The notes under the pieces: model-generated
The model's database searches: none
What the model was told of the DNA's origin: nothing
Seen by the model: only the letters and a program-made list of their open reading frames with translations
Shown: positions 8,986-15,779 of the stretch, one piece after another
How positions within the stretch are numbered: position 1 is the stretch's first letter
Layout: every line of letters starts with the position of its first letter
From: Actinoallomurus bryophytorum
Lineage (GTDB): Bacteria > Actinomycetota > Actinomycetes > Streptosporangiales > Streptosporangiaceae
Assembly: GCF_006716425.1 (NCBI RefSeq)
Contig: NZ_VFOZ01000001.1
Location: 4,650,001 to 4,714,000, forward strand
Length of the DNA: 64,000 nt
Direction: 5' to 3'
Translations under genes and position numbers: made by a program

Positions 8986-10434
8986 TCAGAGGTCACGGCG
9001 CATGCACACGCGAGGCCAGCGGTGCAGGCCGTGCGCCGCCTCGCGGTCGCGAAGCTCCCGCAGCCCCGGAGTCAGCTCGGCCTCGTCGAGGCACCGGAAC
9101 CCGCACCGCTCGTAGTACGGGGCGTTCCACGGCACCTCGGTGAACGTCGTGAGGGTCAGGGCGGCGATGCCGTCGGCCGTGGCCAGCCCCGCGAGATGGT
9201 CGAGCAGCGACCTGCCCACGCCGCGTCTCGCGCTGTCCGGGTGCACCGAGACCTGCTCGACGTGGAGGTTGCCGTCGACCAGGTCCGCGACCAGGTACGC
9301 GACGGGCCGGTCGGAGTCGCTCACCGCCACCCAGGCACGCCCGGCCCGCCGGTAGCCCGCGAGAACGTCCAGCGGGAACGGCTCGTCATCGGCGATCTCG
9401 GGCATGCCGATGGCACGGAAGGACTCTCCGGCGGCCCACTCGATGTCCCGCAGGATCGGCAGCTCGTCATCGCGGACCGCTCTGATGCGCATGGCGCCAT
9501 TGTCGCGCCACGGACCCGTCAGCGCAGCGAGGAACCAGCGCGCGGCCGGAACCGGATCGGGCCTGCCCTCCTCGCCGTTGACCAGGGCCAGCAGCCGCCA
9601 GTACCGGGAGACATCCGGGTCGGCACCGACGCGGATCCGTCCGGTAAGCCACGCGCGGAACTCCGCGTCGTCCTCGCGCCGGTGCGCCGCCGCGAAGACG
9701 GCGGCCAGCTCCTCGGCGACCGGCCGGGCCTCGGCGGAGACCGGCGAGAGACCCCGGTCTCGCGCCGCTCCGGCCAGCTTCAGGACGGCGTTCTCGGCCC
9801 GCCGCCAGCTCTCCGGGTCGCCCCGGTCGGCGCCGGAGGCACGGTCGGCGGCGTGCCGCTCGAACGCTCGCCGCACTCCGGCGCGGAAGCCGGCGTCGCC
9901 GACGAGATGAGCCAGCTCGATCCACGCCTCGATCTGTTCCGGCGCGGCCTCGGCGGGCAGGCCGGGCAGCAGCCGTACGCGGGCGGCGAAGCCGGGCTCC
10001 AGGTCCAGCCCGCCTGCCGCCTCGTCGATGAGGTCGGAGACGAGGACGCGGCGTTGCTCGTCGGAGAGCCGGGCGAGCCGGTTGACCCGCGCGAGCCCGG
10101 CGGCGTCCGTGCCACGCGCGGCGACGTACGCCAGGACGGCCTGGCGCACGCGCAGGGTCTGGATCTGGGTCTCCAGCGCCTCGGCCTGGCGGCGGGCGAC
10201 CTCGGCGAGGGTACGCGCGCCGGTGAGCACACGGGTGATCGTGGCGAGGTCGACACCGAGGTCACGGAGCGTACGGATGAGTTCGAGACGGCTCAGCGCC
10301 TCCTCGTCGTACAGCCGGTATCCGCCCGGCGTACGGTCGACCGGCGGCACCAGGCCCGCGTCGGAGTAGAACCGCACGGTCGGCACCGGAAGGCCGCTGA
10401 GCCGTGCGACCTGGCCGATGGTGCGCAGGCTCAT
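8986..10434 (-). CDS. MerR-family regulator fused to GNAT acetyltransferase
   Basis: The 482-residue protein starts with a MerR winged helix-turn-helix (IGQVARLSGLPVPTVRFYSDAGLVPP, PGGYRLYDEEAL) and a coiled-coil linker with a heptad-like run at 70-100. A helical middle region follows. The last about 160 residues are a complete GNAT domain (IRAVRDDELP, VHPDSARRGVGRSLLDHL, APYYERCGFR). The sensor position of a normal MerR protein is therefore occupied by a catalytic-looking domain. It overlaps the upstream hydrolase gene by four bases (ATGA), so the two are translated together. It may sense or acetylate a small molecule handled by the hydrolase; that is inference. Confidence 0.9.
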   Translation of the reverse strand: MSLRTIGQVARLSGLPVPTVRFYSDAGLVPPVDRTPGGYRLYDEEALSRLELIRTLRDLGVDLATITRVLTGARTLAEVARRQAEALETQIQTLRVRQAVLAYVAARGTDAAGLARVNRLARLSDEQRRVLVSDLIDEAAGGLDLEPGFAARVRLLPGLPAEAAPEQIEAWIELAHLVGDAGFRAGVRRAFERHAADRASGADRGDPESWRRAENAVLKLAGAARDRGLSPVSAEARPVAEELAAVFAAAHRREDDAEFRAWLTGRIRVGADPDVSRYWRLLALVNGEEGRPDPVPAARWFLAALTGPWRDNGAMRIRAVRDDELPILRDIEWAAGESFRAIGMPEIADDEPFPLDVLAGYRRAGRAWVAVSDSDRPVAYLVADLVDGNLHVEQVSVHPDSARRGVGRSLLDHLAGLATADGIAALTLTTFTEVPWNAPYYERCGFRCLDEAELTPGLRELRDREAAHGLHRWPRVCMRRDL

Positions 10435-11192
10435 GTCAGGCGGTCCAGGATGAGGCGGGCGACGTCATCGGGGGCCTCCAGGTGTACGTCGTGGTCGGTG
10501 GCGAGGTCCACGAGGGTCAGCAGGGGCGTGGTGGCGGCGACGGCGGTCAGCGCGCGGGCGAACCCCCGCCGGTACGCCGCGAACGCCTCGGCGACCTCGG
10601 GCGGCAGGAGCCGCTCCACGCCGGTCCCGGTCGTCGACACCACGACCAGCTCGCACCGGGTGGCCGCGTACGTGCCGAGCAGGTCCAGGGCGTCGAACTC
10701 CTCGATCAGCCGGGTCAGCGCGGGGTCGCCGGCGGTTTCCAGCGACGCGTCGAGGAACGCGCGCATCGTACGGCGCGCGGCGTCTTCGTCGATCCCCTCG
10801 AACGGGCCGGTGGGGTTGGTGTGGCCGTCCAGGTTGACGGCCAGCGGGCACTCCGGGTGCCGGGTCGCCCAGACGGCCGCGACCATCCCGCCCAGCGAGT
10901 GCCCCGCGACGGCCGGGCTCTCCAGTCCCGTCTGGGCGGTCACGGCGGTGAGGTCGTCGATCGCGGCCGCCCACGACCACGGCCCCGGACCCGAACGCCC
11001 GTGCCCGCGCAGATCGGCGGTGACGACGCGCAGCCCGGCTTCGCTCAGCCCCGGCACCACCGCCCGCCAGTCGTCCATGGTCCGGCCGCCGCCGTGCAGC
11101 AGGACGACCGCCCGGCCATTTCCGCCGTGGTCGCGGACGGCGATGTCTACGCCGTGGGAAGAGACGGTGGACTCGGAAATGGGCGGGGTCAT
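10431..11192 (-). CDS. alpha/beta hydrolase
   Basis: The 253-residue cytoplasmic protein has a standard alpha/beta-hydrolase core: VVLLHGGGRTMDDW with the oxyanion loop, DLRGHGRS, the nucleophile elbow GHSLGG, and a late TLVDLATDHDVHLEAP segment carrying the likely catalytic His. Relatives include esterases, epoxide hydrolases and lactonases, so the reaction is unknown. Its stop overlaps the start of the MerR-GNAT gene (ATGA), suggesting control by or with that regulator. Confidence 0.9.
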   Translation of the reverse strand: MTPPISESTVSSHGVDIAVRDHGGNGRAVVLLHGGGRTMDDWRAVVPGLSEAGLRVVTADLRGHGRSGPGPWSWAAAIDDLTAVTAQTGLESPAVAGHSLGGMVAAVWATRHPECPLAVNLDGHTNPTGPFEGIDEDAARRTMRAFLDASLETAGDPALTRLIEEFDALDLLGTYAATRCELVVVSTTGTGVERLLPPEVAEAFAAYRRGFARALTAVAATTPLLTLVDLATDHDVHLEAPDDVARLILDRLT

Positions 11193-11233
11193 GGTGGCTC
11201 CTTATAAGGGGATGTCCGCGCCACTATGAAGTC

Positions 11234-11464
11234 TCAAGTCACTTGAGACTCAAGCCCGGTGGGTCCCGCAGTTCTTCTGGCCCTGCCGGCGGCGGCCCTG
11301 TCGGCGGTCAGCACGTCGCGCACCGCCGCGCGGCTGTAGCGGCGGTGGCCGCCGGGCGTACGCAATGGTGTCAGCCTGCCCTCGCGGGCCCATCGGGCGA
11401 TCGTGGGGGTACGGACGCCGAAGATGGCGGCGACCTCGCGTGGTCTCAGCAGGTCTTCTTGCAT
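11234..11464 (-). CDS. BldC-like helix-turn-helix protein
   Basis: The 76-residue protein has the compact MerR-type winged helix of the BldC group (LRPREVAAIFGVRTPTIARWAREGRLTPLRTPGGHRRYSRAAV), without an effector domain. ATG 11464 begins right before this domain; the 44 residues encoded upstream are Pro/Gly-rich and unlike the family. BldC controls the onset of development in Streptomyces. Whether this copy is the orthologue or a paralogue cannot be told, and the tail differs. It sits between the hydrolase operon and the RsbW-like gene. Confidence 0.85.
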   Translation of the reverse strand: MQEDLLRPREVAAIFGVRTPTIARWAREGRLTPLRTPGGHRRYSRAAVRDVLTADRAAAGRARRTAGPTGLESQVT

Positions 11465-11592
11465 GGGGGAGCTTCCTGCTTCGGGCCCCGGCCCTGAGCC
11501 GCTCCGCTTCCCCGTGGCCGGCGCCGGATTCGGGGGGTTTCCGGCGGTGGCCACAGCGCACTCAGGGCCGGGACGATCATGGGTTAGGCGGG

Positions 11593-12066
11593 TCACATCC
11601 GCAGGTCGGAGCAGGGTCCGGGGTCGGTTCCGTCGTCACCCGCGATGGCCCAGACGGTCTTGCCGCCGTGGTCTTCCAACCGCCAGCCCCAGTCCTTGGA
11701 ACACGCCTCGACCAGCAGCAGGCCGCGGCCGTCCACGCGCTCGACGGACCGCCGCCGGCGGTCGGGGCACGCCTCGCTGCCGTCCCAGACCTCGATGAGC
11801 ACGGTGCGGCCCTGCCGGGAGAGGGTGAGGTGGAAGACGTCGCCAATCTTCACCGCATTTGCGACGAGCTCGGCGGTAATGATGAGAGCGTTGTCGATAA
11901 TGTCGAGAATATTCCAGTCGGCGAGGGCGAGACGCATCAATATACGTGCCTGTTCGGCCGCGATCGGATGCGGGGGGAGAGGCAATCGGTACGTCCGGTT
12001 CTCCGTGATATCAGGCCGCAGTACCGTCTCTTCGGTGGCGGCCTGTACTTCAGACGTCGGGCGCAA
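11593..12066 (-). CDS. RsbW-like ATP-binding regulatory protein (HATPase_c_2)
   Basis: The roughly 157-residue protein has the GHKL ATPase fold of anti-sigma or regulatory ATPases: LIITAELVANAVKIGD (N box), VLIEVWDGSEACP (D-x-G type, partly altered), VDGRGLLLVEACSKDWGW and a final GGKTVWA. I place the start at TTG 12066 because AAGGAGG lies eight bases ahead. A TTG at 12123 is possible but has no such site. It is divergent from an XRE regulator and its DUF397 partner, the usual actinobacterial three-gene regulatory cluster. It may bind a sigma factor or an anti-sigma antagonist; the partner is not visible here. Confidence 0.85.
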   Translation of the reverse strand: MRPTSEVQAATEETVLRPDITENRTYRLPLPPHPIAAEQARILMRLALADWNILDIIDNALIITAELVANAVKIGDVFHLTLSRQGRTVLIEVWDGSEACPDRRRRSVERVDGRGLLLVEACSKDWGWRLEDHGGKTVWAIAGDDGTDPGPCSDLRM

Positions 12067-12190
12067 TCCTCTGCCCTCCTTGGATCTCGATTTTTCCGTC
12101 GTGAACTGCGCACAAGAATGCAAGGGGCGCGTTAATCTGTCGCCGTTCCTCTTCAGCCCCGGAAGACCCAGGACAACTCAGAGGTGGGCC

Positions 12191-13000
12191 GTGCTCCCGA
12201 AGCCATCACCGGACCCGAAGTCGTCGATGTGGGCGTGGCTCGCCCACGACCTGCGCCTCTACCGCACCCAGCGCGGCCTGTCCGGCGACGCGGTCGCGAA
12301 ACTGATCAACTGCGCACGCTCCAGCATTTCCCGCTTGGAGAACGGCGAGGCCAAACTGGACGAAGGCCAGGCAGCGGCCCTGGACGAACGCTGGCGCACC
12401 GGCGGCCACTTCGGCACGATGCTCTGGTACGCCCGCTTAGGCCATGATCCAAATTGGTTCAAGCAGCACGTCGGCCTTGAGTCTGAAGCCTCGGTAATCA
12501 AGGTCTACGAGGCGTCGGTCATCCCGGGTCTGCTCCAGCTTCCGGAGTACGCGCACGAGTTGCTCACAGCGGGTGGAGAACCGAACGTCGAGGAGCTTGT
12601 CGCGGAACGGATGGCCCGGCAGGCGATCCTTGAGCGGGACCCCCCACCCCTCATACTCGTGTTGCTGTCCGAGAATGTCCTGCATTGGAACATCGGCGGA
12701 TCGGAGCTGATGCGGAAGCAGCTCGCCCACATCCTTGAGATGTCGCAAAGGACGAACATCGGACTACGCATCATCCCCAGGTCGGCCGGAGCCCATCCTG
12801 GGCTGGACGGTAGCTTCAAGATCATGACGGGTGCGGGAGGCGACGTGGCGTTCACGGAGTCCCCAGGCGGAGGAAGGCTGGTGCCCTCCACAACAGAGGT
12901 GCGATCATACGTAACGCGGTATGACCGCATTGGGCAGAAAGCATTGCCCGAGGATCAATCCCGAGAGTTGATCATTCAGATCGTGGAGGCGATGGGATGA
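12191..13000 (+). CDS. XRE-family regulator with DUF5753
   Basis: The protein has an N-terminal Cro/C1-type helix-turn-helix (RLYRTQRGLSGDAVAKLINCARSSISRLENG) followed by the DUF5753 region (YEASVIPGLLQLPEYAHELL, LVLLSENVLHW, RIIPRSAGAHPGLDGSFKIM). This is the WhiJ-type architecture of actinomycetes. GTG 12191 is chosen because GAGGTG lies six bases upstream and the helix-turn-helix starts at once. The stop overlaps the start of a DUF397 gene (ATGA). Proteins of this kind repress developmental or metabolic genes and are often controlled by their DUF397 partner. Confidence 0.9.
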   Translation: MLPKPSPDPKSSMWAWLAHDLRLYRTQRGLSGDAVAKLINCARSSISRLENGEAKLDEGQAAALDERWRTGGHFGTMLWYARLGHDPNWFKQHVGLESEASVIKVYEASVIPGLLQLPEYAHELLTAGGEPNVEELVAERMARQAILERDPPPLILVLLSENVLHWNIGGSELMRKQLAHILEMSQRTNIGLRIIPRSAGAHPGLDGSFKIMTGAGGDVAFTESPGGGRLVPSTTEVRSYVTRYDRIGQKALPEDQSRELIIQIVEAMG

Positions 13001-13083
13001 GTTCTCCTGTCTGGCGCAAGAGCAGCCGCAGCGGGACCCAGCAGGGTGACTGTGTCGAGGTGGCCGTCACCGAAAGTGAGTGA
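12997..13083 (+). CDS. truncated DUF397 protein
   Basis: A 28-residue reading frame starts at ATG 12997, overlapping the stop of the XRE gene by four bases. Its sequence (WRKSSRSGTQQGDCVEVA) is the exact N-terminal signature of DUF397 proteins, normally about 60-70 residues long. Here a stop follows TESE, so the second half with the usual VRDSK and W-x-x-F motifs is absent. I found no continuation in another frame just downstream. It may be a decayed partner gene or a genuinely minimal one. Confidence 0.7.
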   Translation: MSSPVWRKSSRSGTQQGDCVEVAVTESE

Positions 13084-13096
13084 CTAGCCTGGTCGG

Positions 13097-13468
13097 ATGA
13101 GTTCGTCGCCCGCGCAGAGTCTGCGTGTTCTGCCCTCGCGGTTCATTCTCGAACACCTTCCGGAGGCGCGGATGCCCTCCGATGACTCGTGGGTGGCGTT
13201 GGTCCGGGCACCGGAAGGGCTCACGGTCGTACGCGCGACCGACGCGTCGGATCCGCCTGGGCTCTGGGCCGGACTCTACGGGGGCGAGACCGCGCACGGC
13301 CTCGACATACCCGGGATGCTCGCCGCGCTCATCGGCCCGCTCGCCGGGGCGGACGTCCCCGTCTTCGTCGCCTCGACCTTCCACGCCGACCTCGTCCTCG
13401 TACCGCTCGACCGGCGTGCCGACGCCGTGGCGGCCCTGCGGGACGCGGGCCACACCGTCACAGAGTGA
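13097..13468 (+). CDS. ACT domain-containing protein
   Basis: The 123-residue protein resembles the ACT_7/CASTOR-type ACT proteins: PEGLTVVRATDA, then a GLDIPGMLAALIGPLAGADVPVFVASTFHADLVLVPLDRRADAVAALRDAGH module with the beta-alpha-beta-beta-alpha-beta order. Such proteins bind amino acids or nucleobases as regulators. No enzyme domain is fused. It starts 14 bases after the DUF397 stop and is followed 33 bases later by an APH-like kinase, so the three may share a transcript. Confidence 0.85.
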   Translation: MSSSPAQSLRVLPSRFILEHLPEARMPSDDSWVALVRAPEGLTVVRATDASDPPGLWAGLYGGETAHGLDIPGMLAALIGPLAGADVPVFVASTFHADLVLVPLDRRADAVAALRDAGHTVTE

Positions 13469-13501
13469 TGGCCGTCGTGGCGGTCGCGGGGAGGCGGGCC
13501 G

Positions 13502-14302
13502 GTGGTTGAGCACGTCCACTGGGAGGACCTTCCCCGCGGCACGAGGGAAGCGATCGAGCGGCGCACGGGGACGGTCTCCTCGGCGAAGACAGTGTCGGAA
13601 GGGCTCAACTCCGCGCTGGCGGCGGTGCTCACGACCGAGACCGGACCAGTGTTCGTCAAGGGGATGCGCCGCGACCATCGGCGTCGCGGGACGCAGGACA
13701 TGGAAGCGCTGGTCAACCCGTACGTCACCCGTCTGTCGCCTCGGCTGCTGTGGCGGGTCGAAGGTGAGTGGGACGTGCTGGGGTTCGAGGCGGTGGACGG
13801 CCGGCACGCCGACTACCGTCCCGGTTCCCCGGACCTGGCGAAGATCGCGGCGACCCTGGTGGAGCTGGGGGCGCTGCGGTGTCCCGACCTGCCCGTGAAG
13901 CCCGCCGAAGATCGCTGGCGGGCGTACGTGGACGGGCCCGCGGAGCTGGAGTGGCTCGAAGGCGACCGGCTTCTCCACACCGACTACAGCCCGCTCAACG
14001 TGCTCGTCACCCGCGACCGTGCGTTGCTCGTCGACTGGGCGTGGCCGACACGGGGACCCGGCTGGATCGCCCCGGCATGCATGGTCCTGCGGCTGATCGC
14101 GAACGGGCATGGCGCGGAGGCGGCGGAGCGGGTGTTCGCGGACGTGCCCGCCTGGCATGACGCGCCGGCGGACGCGCTCATGGTGTTCGCGCGGGCGAGC
14201 GCGCGACGGTGGGCGGAGATACCGGACGCCGGCGCTCCCCAGTGGACCCAGGACATGAAGAAAGCGTCACGCGCGTGGGTGGAGCACAGAGCGGCCGGCT
14301 GA
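13502..14302 (+). CDS. aminoglycoside phosphotransferase-like kinase
   Basis: The 266-residue protein has the APH/choline-kinase fold: a short N lobe with VFVKGMRRDH as the ATP-binding Lys segment, the catalytic loop HTDYSPLNVLV (H-x-D-x5-N) and the metal-binding LLVDWAWPTRG. It starts at GTG 13502. Relatives phosphorylate small alcohols or amino sugars, and many actinobacterial copies are not resistance genes. Nothing in the context suggests an antibiotic. It is convergent with the DUF574 methyltransferase, separated by four bases. Confidence 0.85.
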   Translation: MVEHVHWEDLPRGTREAIERRTGTVSSAKTVSEGLNSALAAVLTTETGPVFVKGMRRDHRRRGTQDMEALVNPYVTRLSPRLLWRVEGEWDVLGFEAVDGRHADYRPGSPDLAKIAATLVELGALRCPDLPVKPAEDRWRAYVDGPAELEWLEGDRLLHTDYSPLNVLVTRDRALLVDWAWPTRGPGWIAPACMVLRLIANGHGAEAAERVFADVPAWHDAPADALMVFARASARRWAEIPDAGAPQWTQDMKKASRAWVEHRAAG

Positions 14303-14306
14303 GCCG

Positions 14307-15152
14307 TCACCGCTTGCGCGCGACGCCGCCGTAGTTGCTGACCTCGACGGCGCTCGGGCGGGGGCCGGAGGACTCGGGCCGCCAGTCGGACACGATCTCC
14401 ACGCCCGGGTCGATGAGCTCGAGTCCGTCGAAGACGAGCTGGACGAAGTCCTCCATCGGGCGCGCCTGGGCGGGTACGCCGGCGGTGCAGTACGACTCCT
14501 CCAGCCCGTGTACGGCCTCCGGGTCGTGTTCGGGCGTGACGTGGGAGGAGACCACGTAGCTGCCGGACGGCAGGGCGTCCACCAGCGTACGGACGACGGT
14601 TCGCGGGTCGTCACGGTCCGGGATGAAGTGCAGGACCGCCACCAGCAGCAACGCCAGCGGCTGGTCGAAGTCGAGCACATCTTTGGTGGTCGGGTGGGTG
14701 AGGATCTTCTCCGGCTCGCGCAGGTCCGCCTCGATGAACGCGGTGCGTCCCTCGGGGGTGCCGGTGAGCAGGGCCTTGGCGTGGCTGAGCACGATCGGGT
14801 CGTTGTCCACGTAGACGACGCGGGAGTCCGGTGCGGCCTTCTGGGCCACCTCGTGGACGTTGTTCGCGCTGGGCAGGCCGGTGCCGATGTCGAGGAACTG
14901 GCGGATGCCCGCCTCCTCGGCCAGATAGCGCACGGCGCGGCCGAGGAAGGCGCGGTTCTCGCGGACGCCCGTACGGACCGCGCTCCAACTCTGCAGCGCC
15001 TTCTCCGCGGTCACCCGATCGGCCTCGAAATGGTCCTTGCCGCCCAGGTAGTAGTCGTACATGCGGGCCGCGTGCGGGTGGTTGACGTCGATCCCCGATG
15101 TCGTCTGGTCCGACGAATCCGCCCCGTCCGGAACCGGCTCATACCTAGACAT
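14307..15152 (-). CDS. DUF574-type SAM-dependent methyltransferase (copy 1)
   Basis: The 281-residue protein belongs to Methyltransf_19 (DUF574), a family expanded in actinomycetes. Family marks include IDVNHPHAARMYDYYLGGKDHFEADR, RENRAFLGRAVRYLAEEAGIRQFLDIGTGLPSANNVHE (SAM site), VVYVDNDPIVLSHA and LLLVAVLHFIPD. The start is set at ATG 15152 because the residues encoded upstream lack family character. The methyl acceptor is unknown. A second copy lies at 49277-50113. Confidence 0.9.
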   Translation of the reverse strand: MSRYEPVPDGADSSDQTTSGIDVNHPHAARMYDYYLGGKDHFEADRVTAEKALQSWSAVRTGVRENRAFLGRAVRYLAEEAGIRQFLDIGTGLPSANNVHEVAQKAAPDSRVVYVDNDPIVLSHAKALLTGTPEGRTAFIEADLREPEKILTHPTTKDVLDFDQPLALLLVAVLHFIPDRDDPRTVVRTLVDALPSGSYVVSSHVTPEHDPEAVHGLEESYCTAGVPAQARPMEDFVQLVFDGLELIDPGVEIVSDWRPESSGPRPSAVEVSNYGGVARKR

Positions 15153-15779
15153 GATCACCAGACTATCCAACCGAACATAATGGCCCCGAGTCGGCGACGC
15201 ACGCCGATGTTCGCCGGCCGGCGCGTGCCTGGTCGAGGCGTTGCCGGAGATGGGAAATCTGCCGGAGCTCACGCCGCTCGATATTGACGGTGTGTAATCG
15301 CGCCGACGCCGAGGGTGATGTCATTAGCAACGCGAACAATCGCGTGTGTCCTAAACGGGCGCTGGTGACGTTCGGTGAGGCGGCGTACGGGAGGGCTGGG
15401 ATGTATGCGGGGCTATGGCGCACCATTTATCCGGCTCTGCCGCATCTGTGGCGTCACGTAGAGTGACGTATAAAGTGTGCCTGAAGAAGCGGTCGTCGAT
15501 TAACTTTCCGAAGCCGGGCAATGGCGCCTGGATTTCCTTGGTCGTTTTCGAGGCAGGAATCCAGGTGAGAGTGAGTCGAGCCGAACAACTGAAAACCGAA
15601 GGCCGTACCCCCGTCGTCGCCCCGCCGTTGCGCTTGTCGTCGTCGGTGACGCGGGAACCCGTCGGCCAGTTCTCTTACCTGACCTAACTTGTCCCGATTC
15701 GCTCTCGCAGACTAGGCCCTATGCAGGAGTTGTGATGAAATGGCAATGATGACCATTTCGCTGCGATTTATGAATCGTC
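15153..15779. other. intergenic region with no convincing gene
   Basis: The stretch is somewhat lower in GC than its neighbours. Open frames here are short and lack codon bias or motifs. It holds a promoter-like dyad (15452-15474) and an imperfect hairpin with arms CCTGGATTTCC (15527-15537) and GGAATCCAGG (15556-15565). It probably provides promoters for the methyltransferase to the left and the membrane protein to the right. Confidence 0.5.
15452..15474 (+). promoter_or_regulatory. palindrome abutting a TATAAA -10 box
   Basis: CGTCAC (15452-15457), a GTAGA spacer and GTGACG (15463-15468) form a perfect six-base dyad immediately followed by TATAAA (15469-15474). A repressor bound here would block RNA polymerase. 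The nearest downstream gene starts at 15780, so a leader of about 300 bases would be transcribed. Regulator unknown. Confidence 0.35.

Noticed and set aside
13502-14302. Aminoglycoside resistance gene
   Set aside because: The APH fold is shared by many small-molecule kinases. No resistance subclass motif or resistance context is visible.
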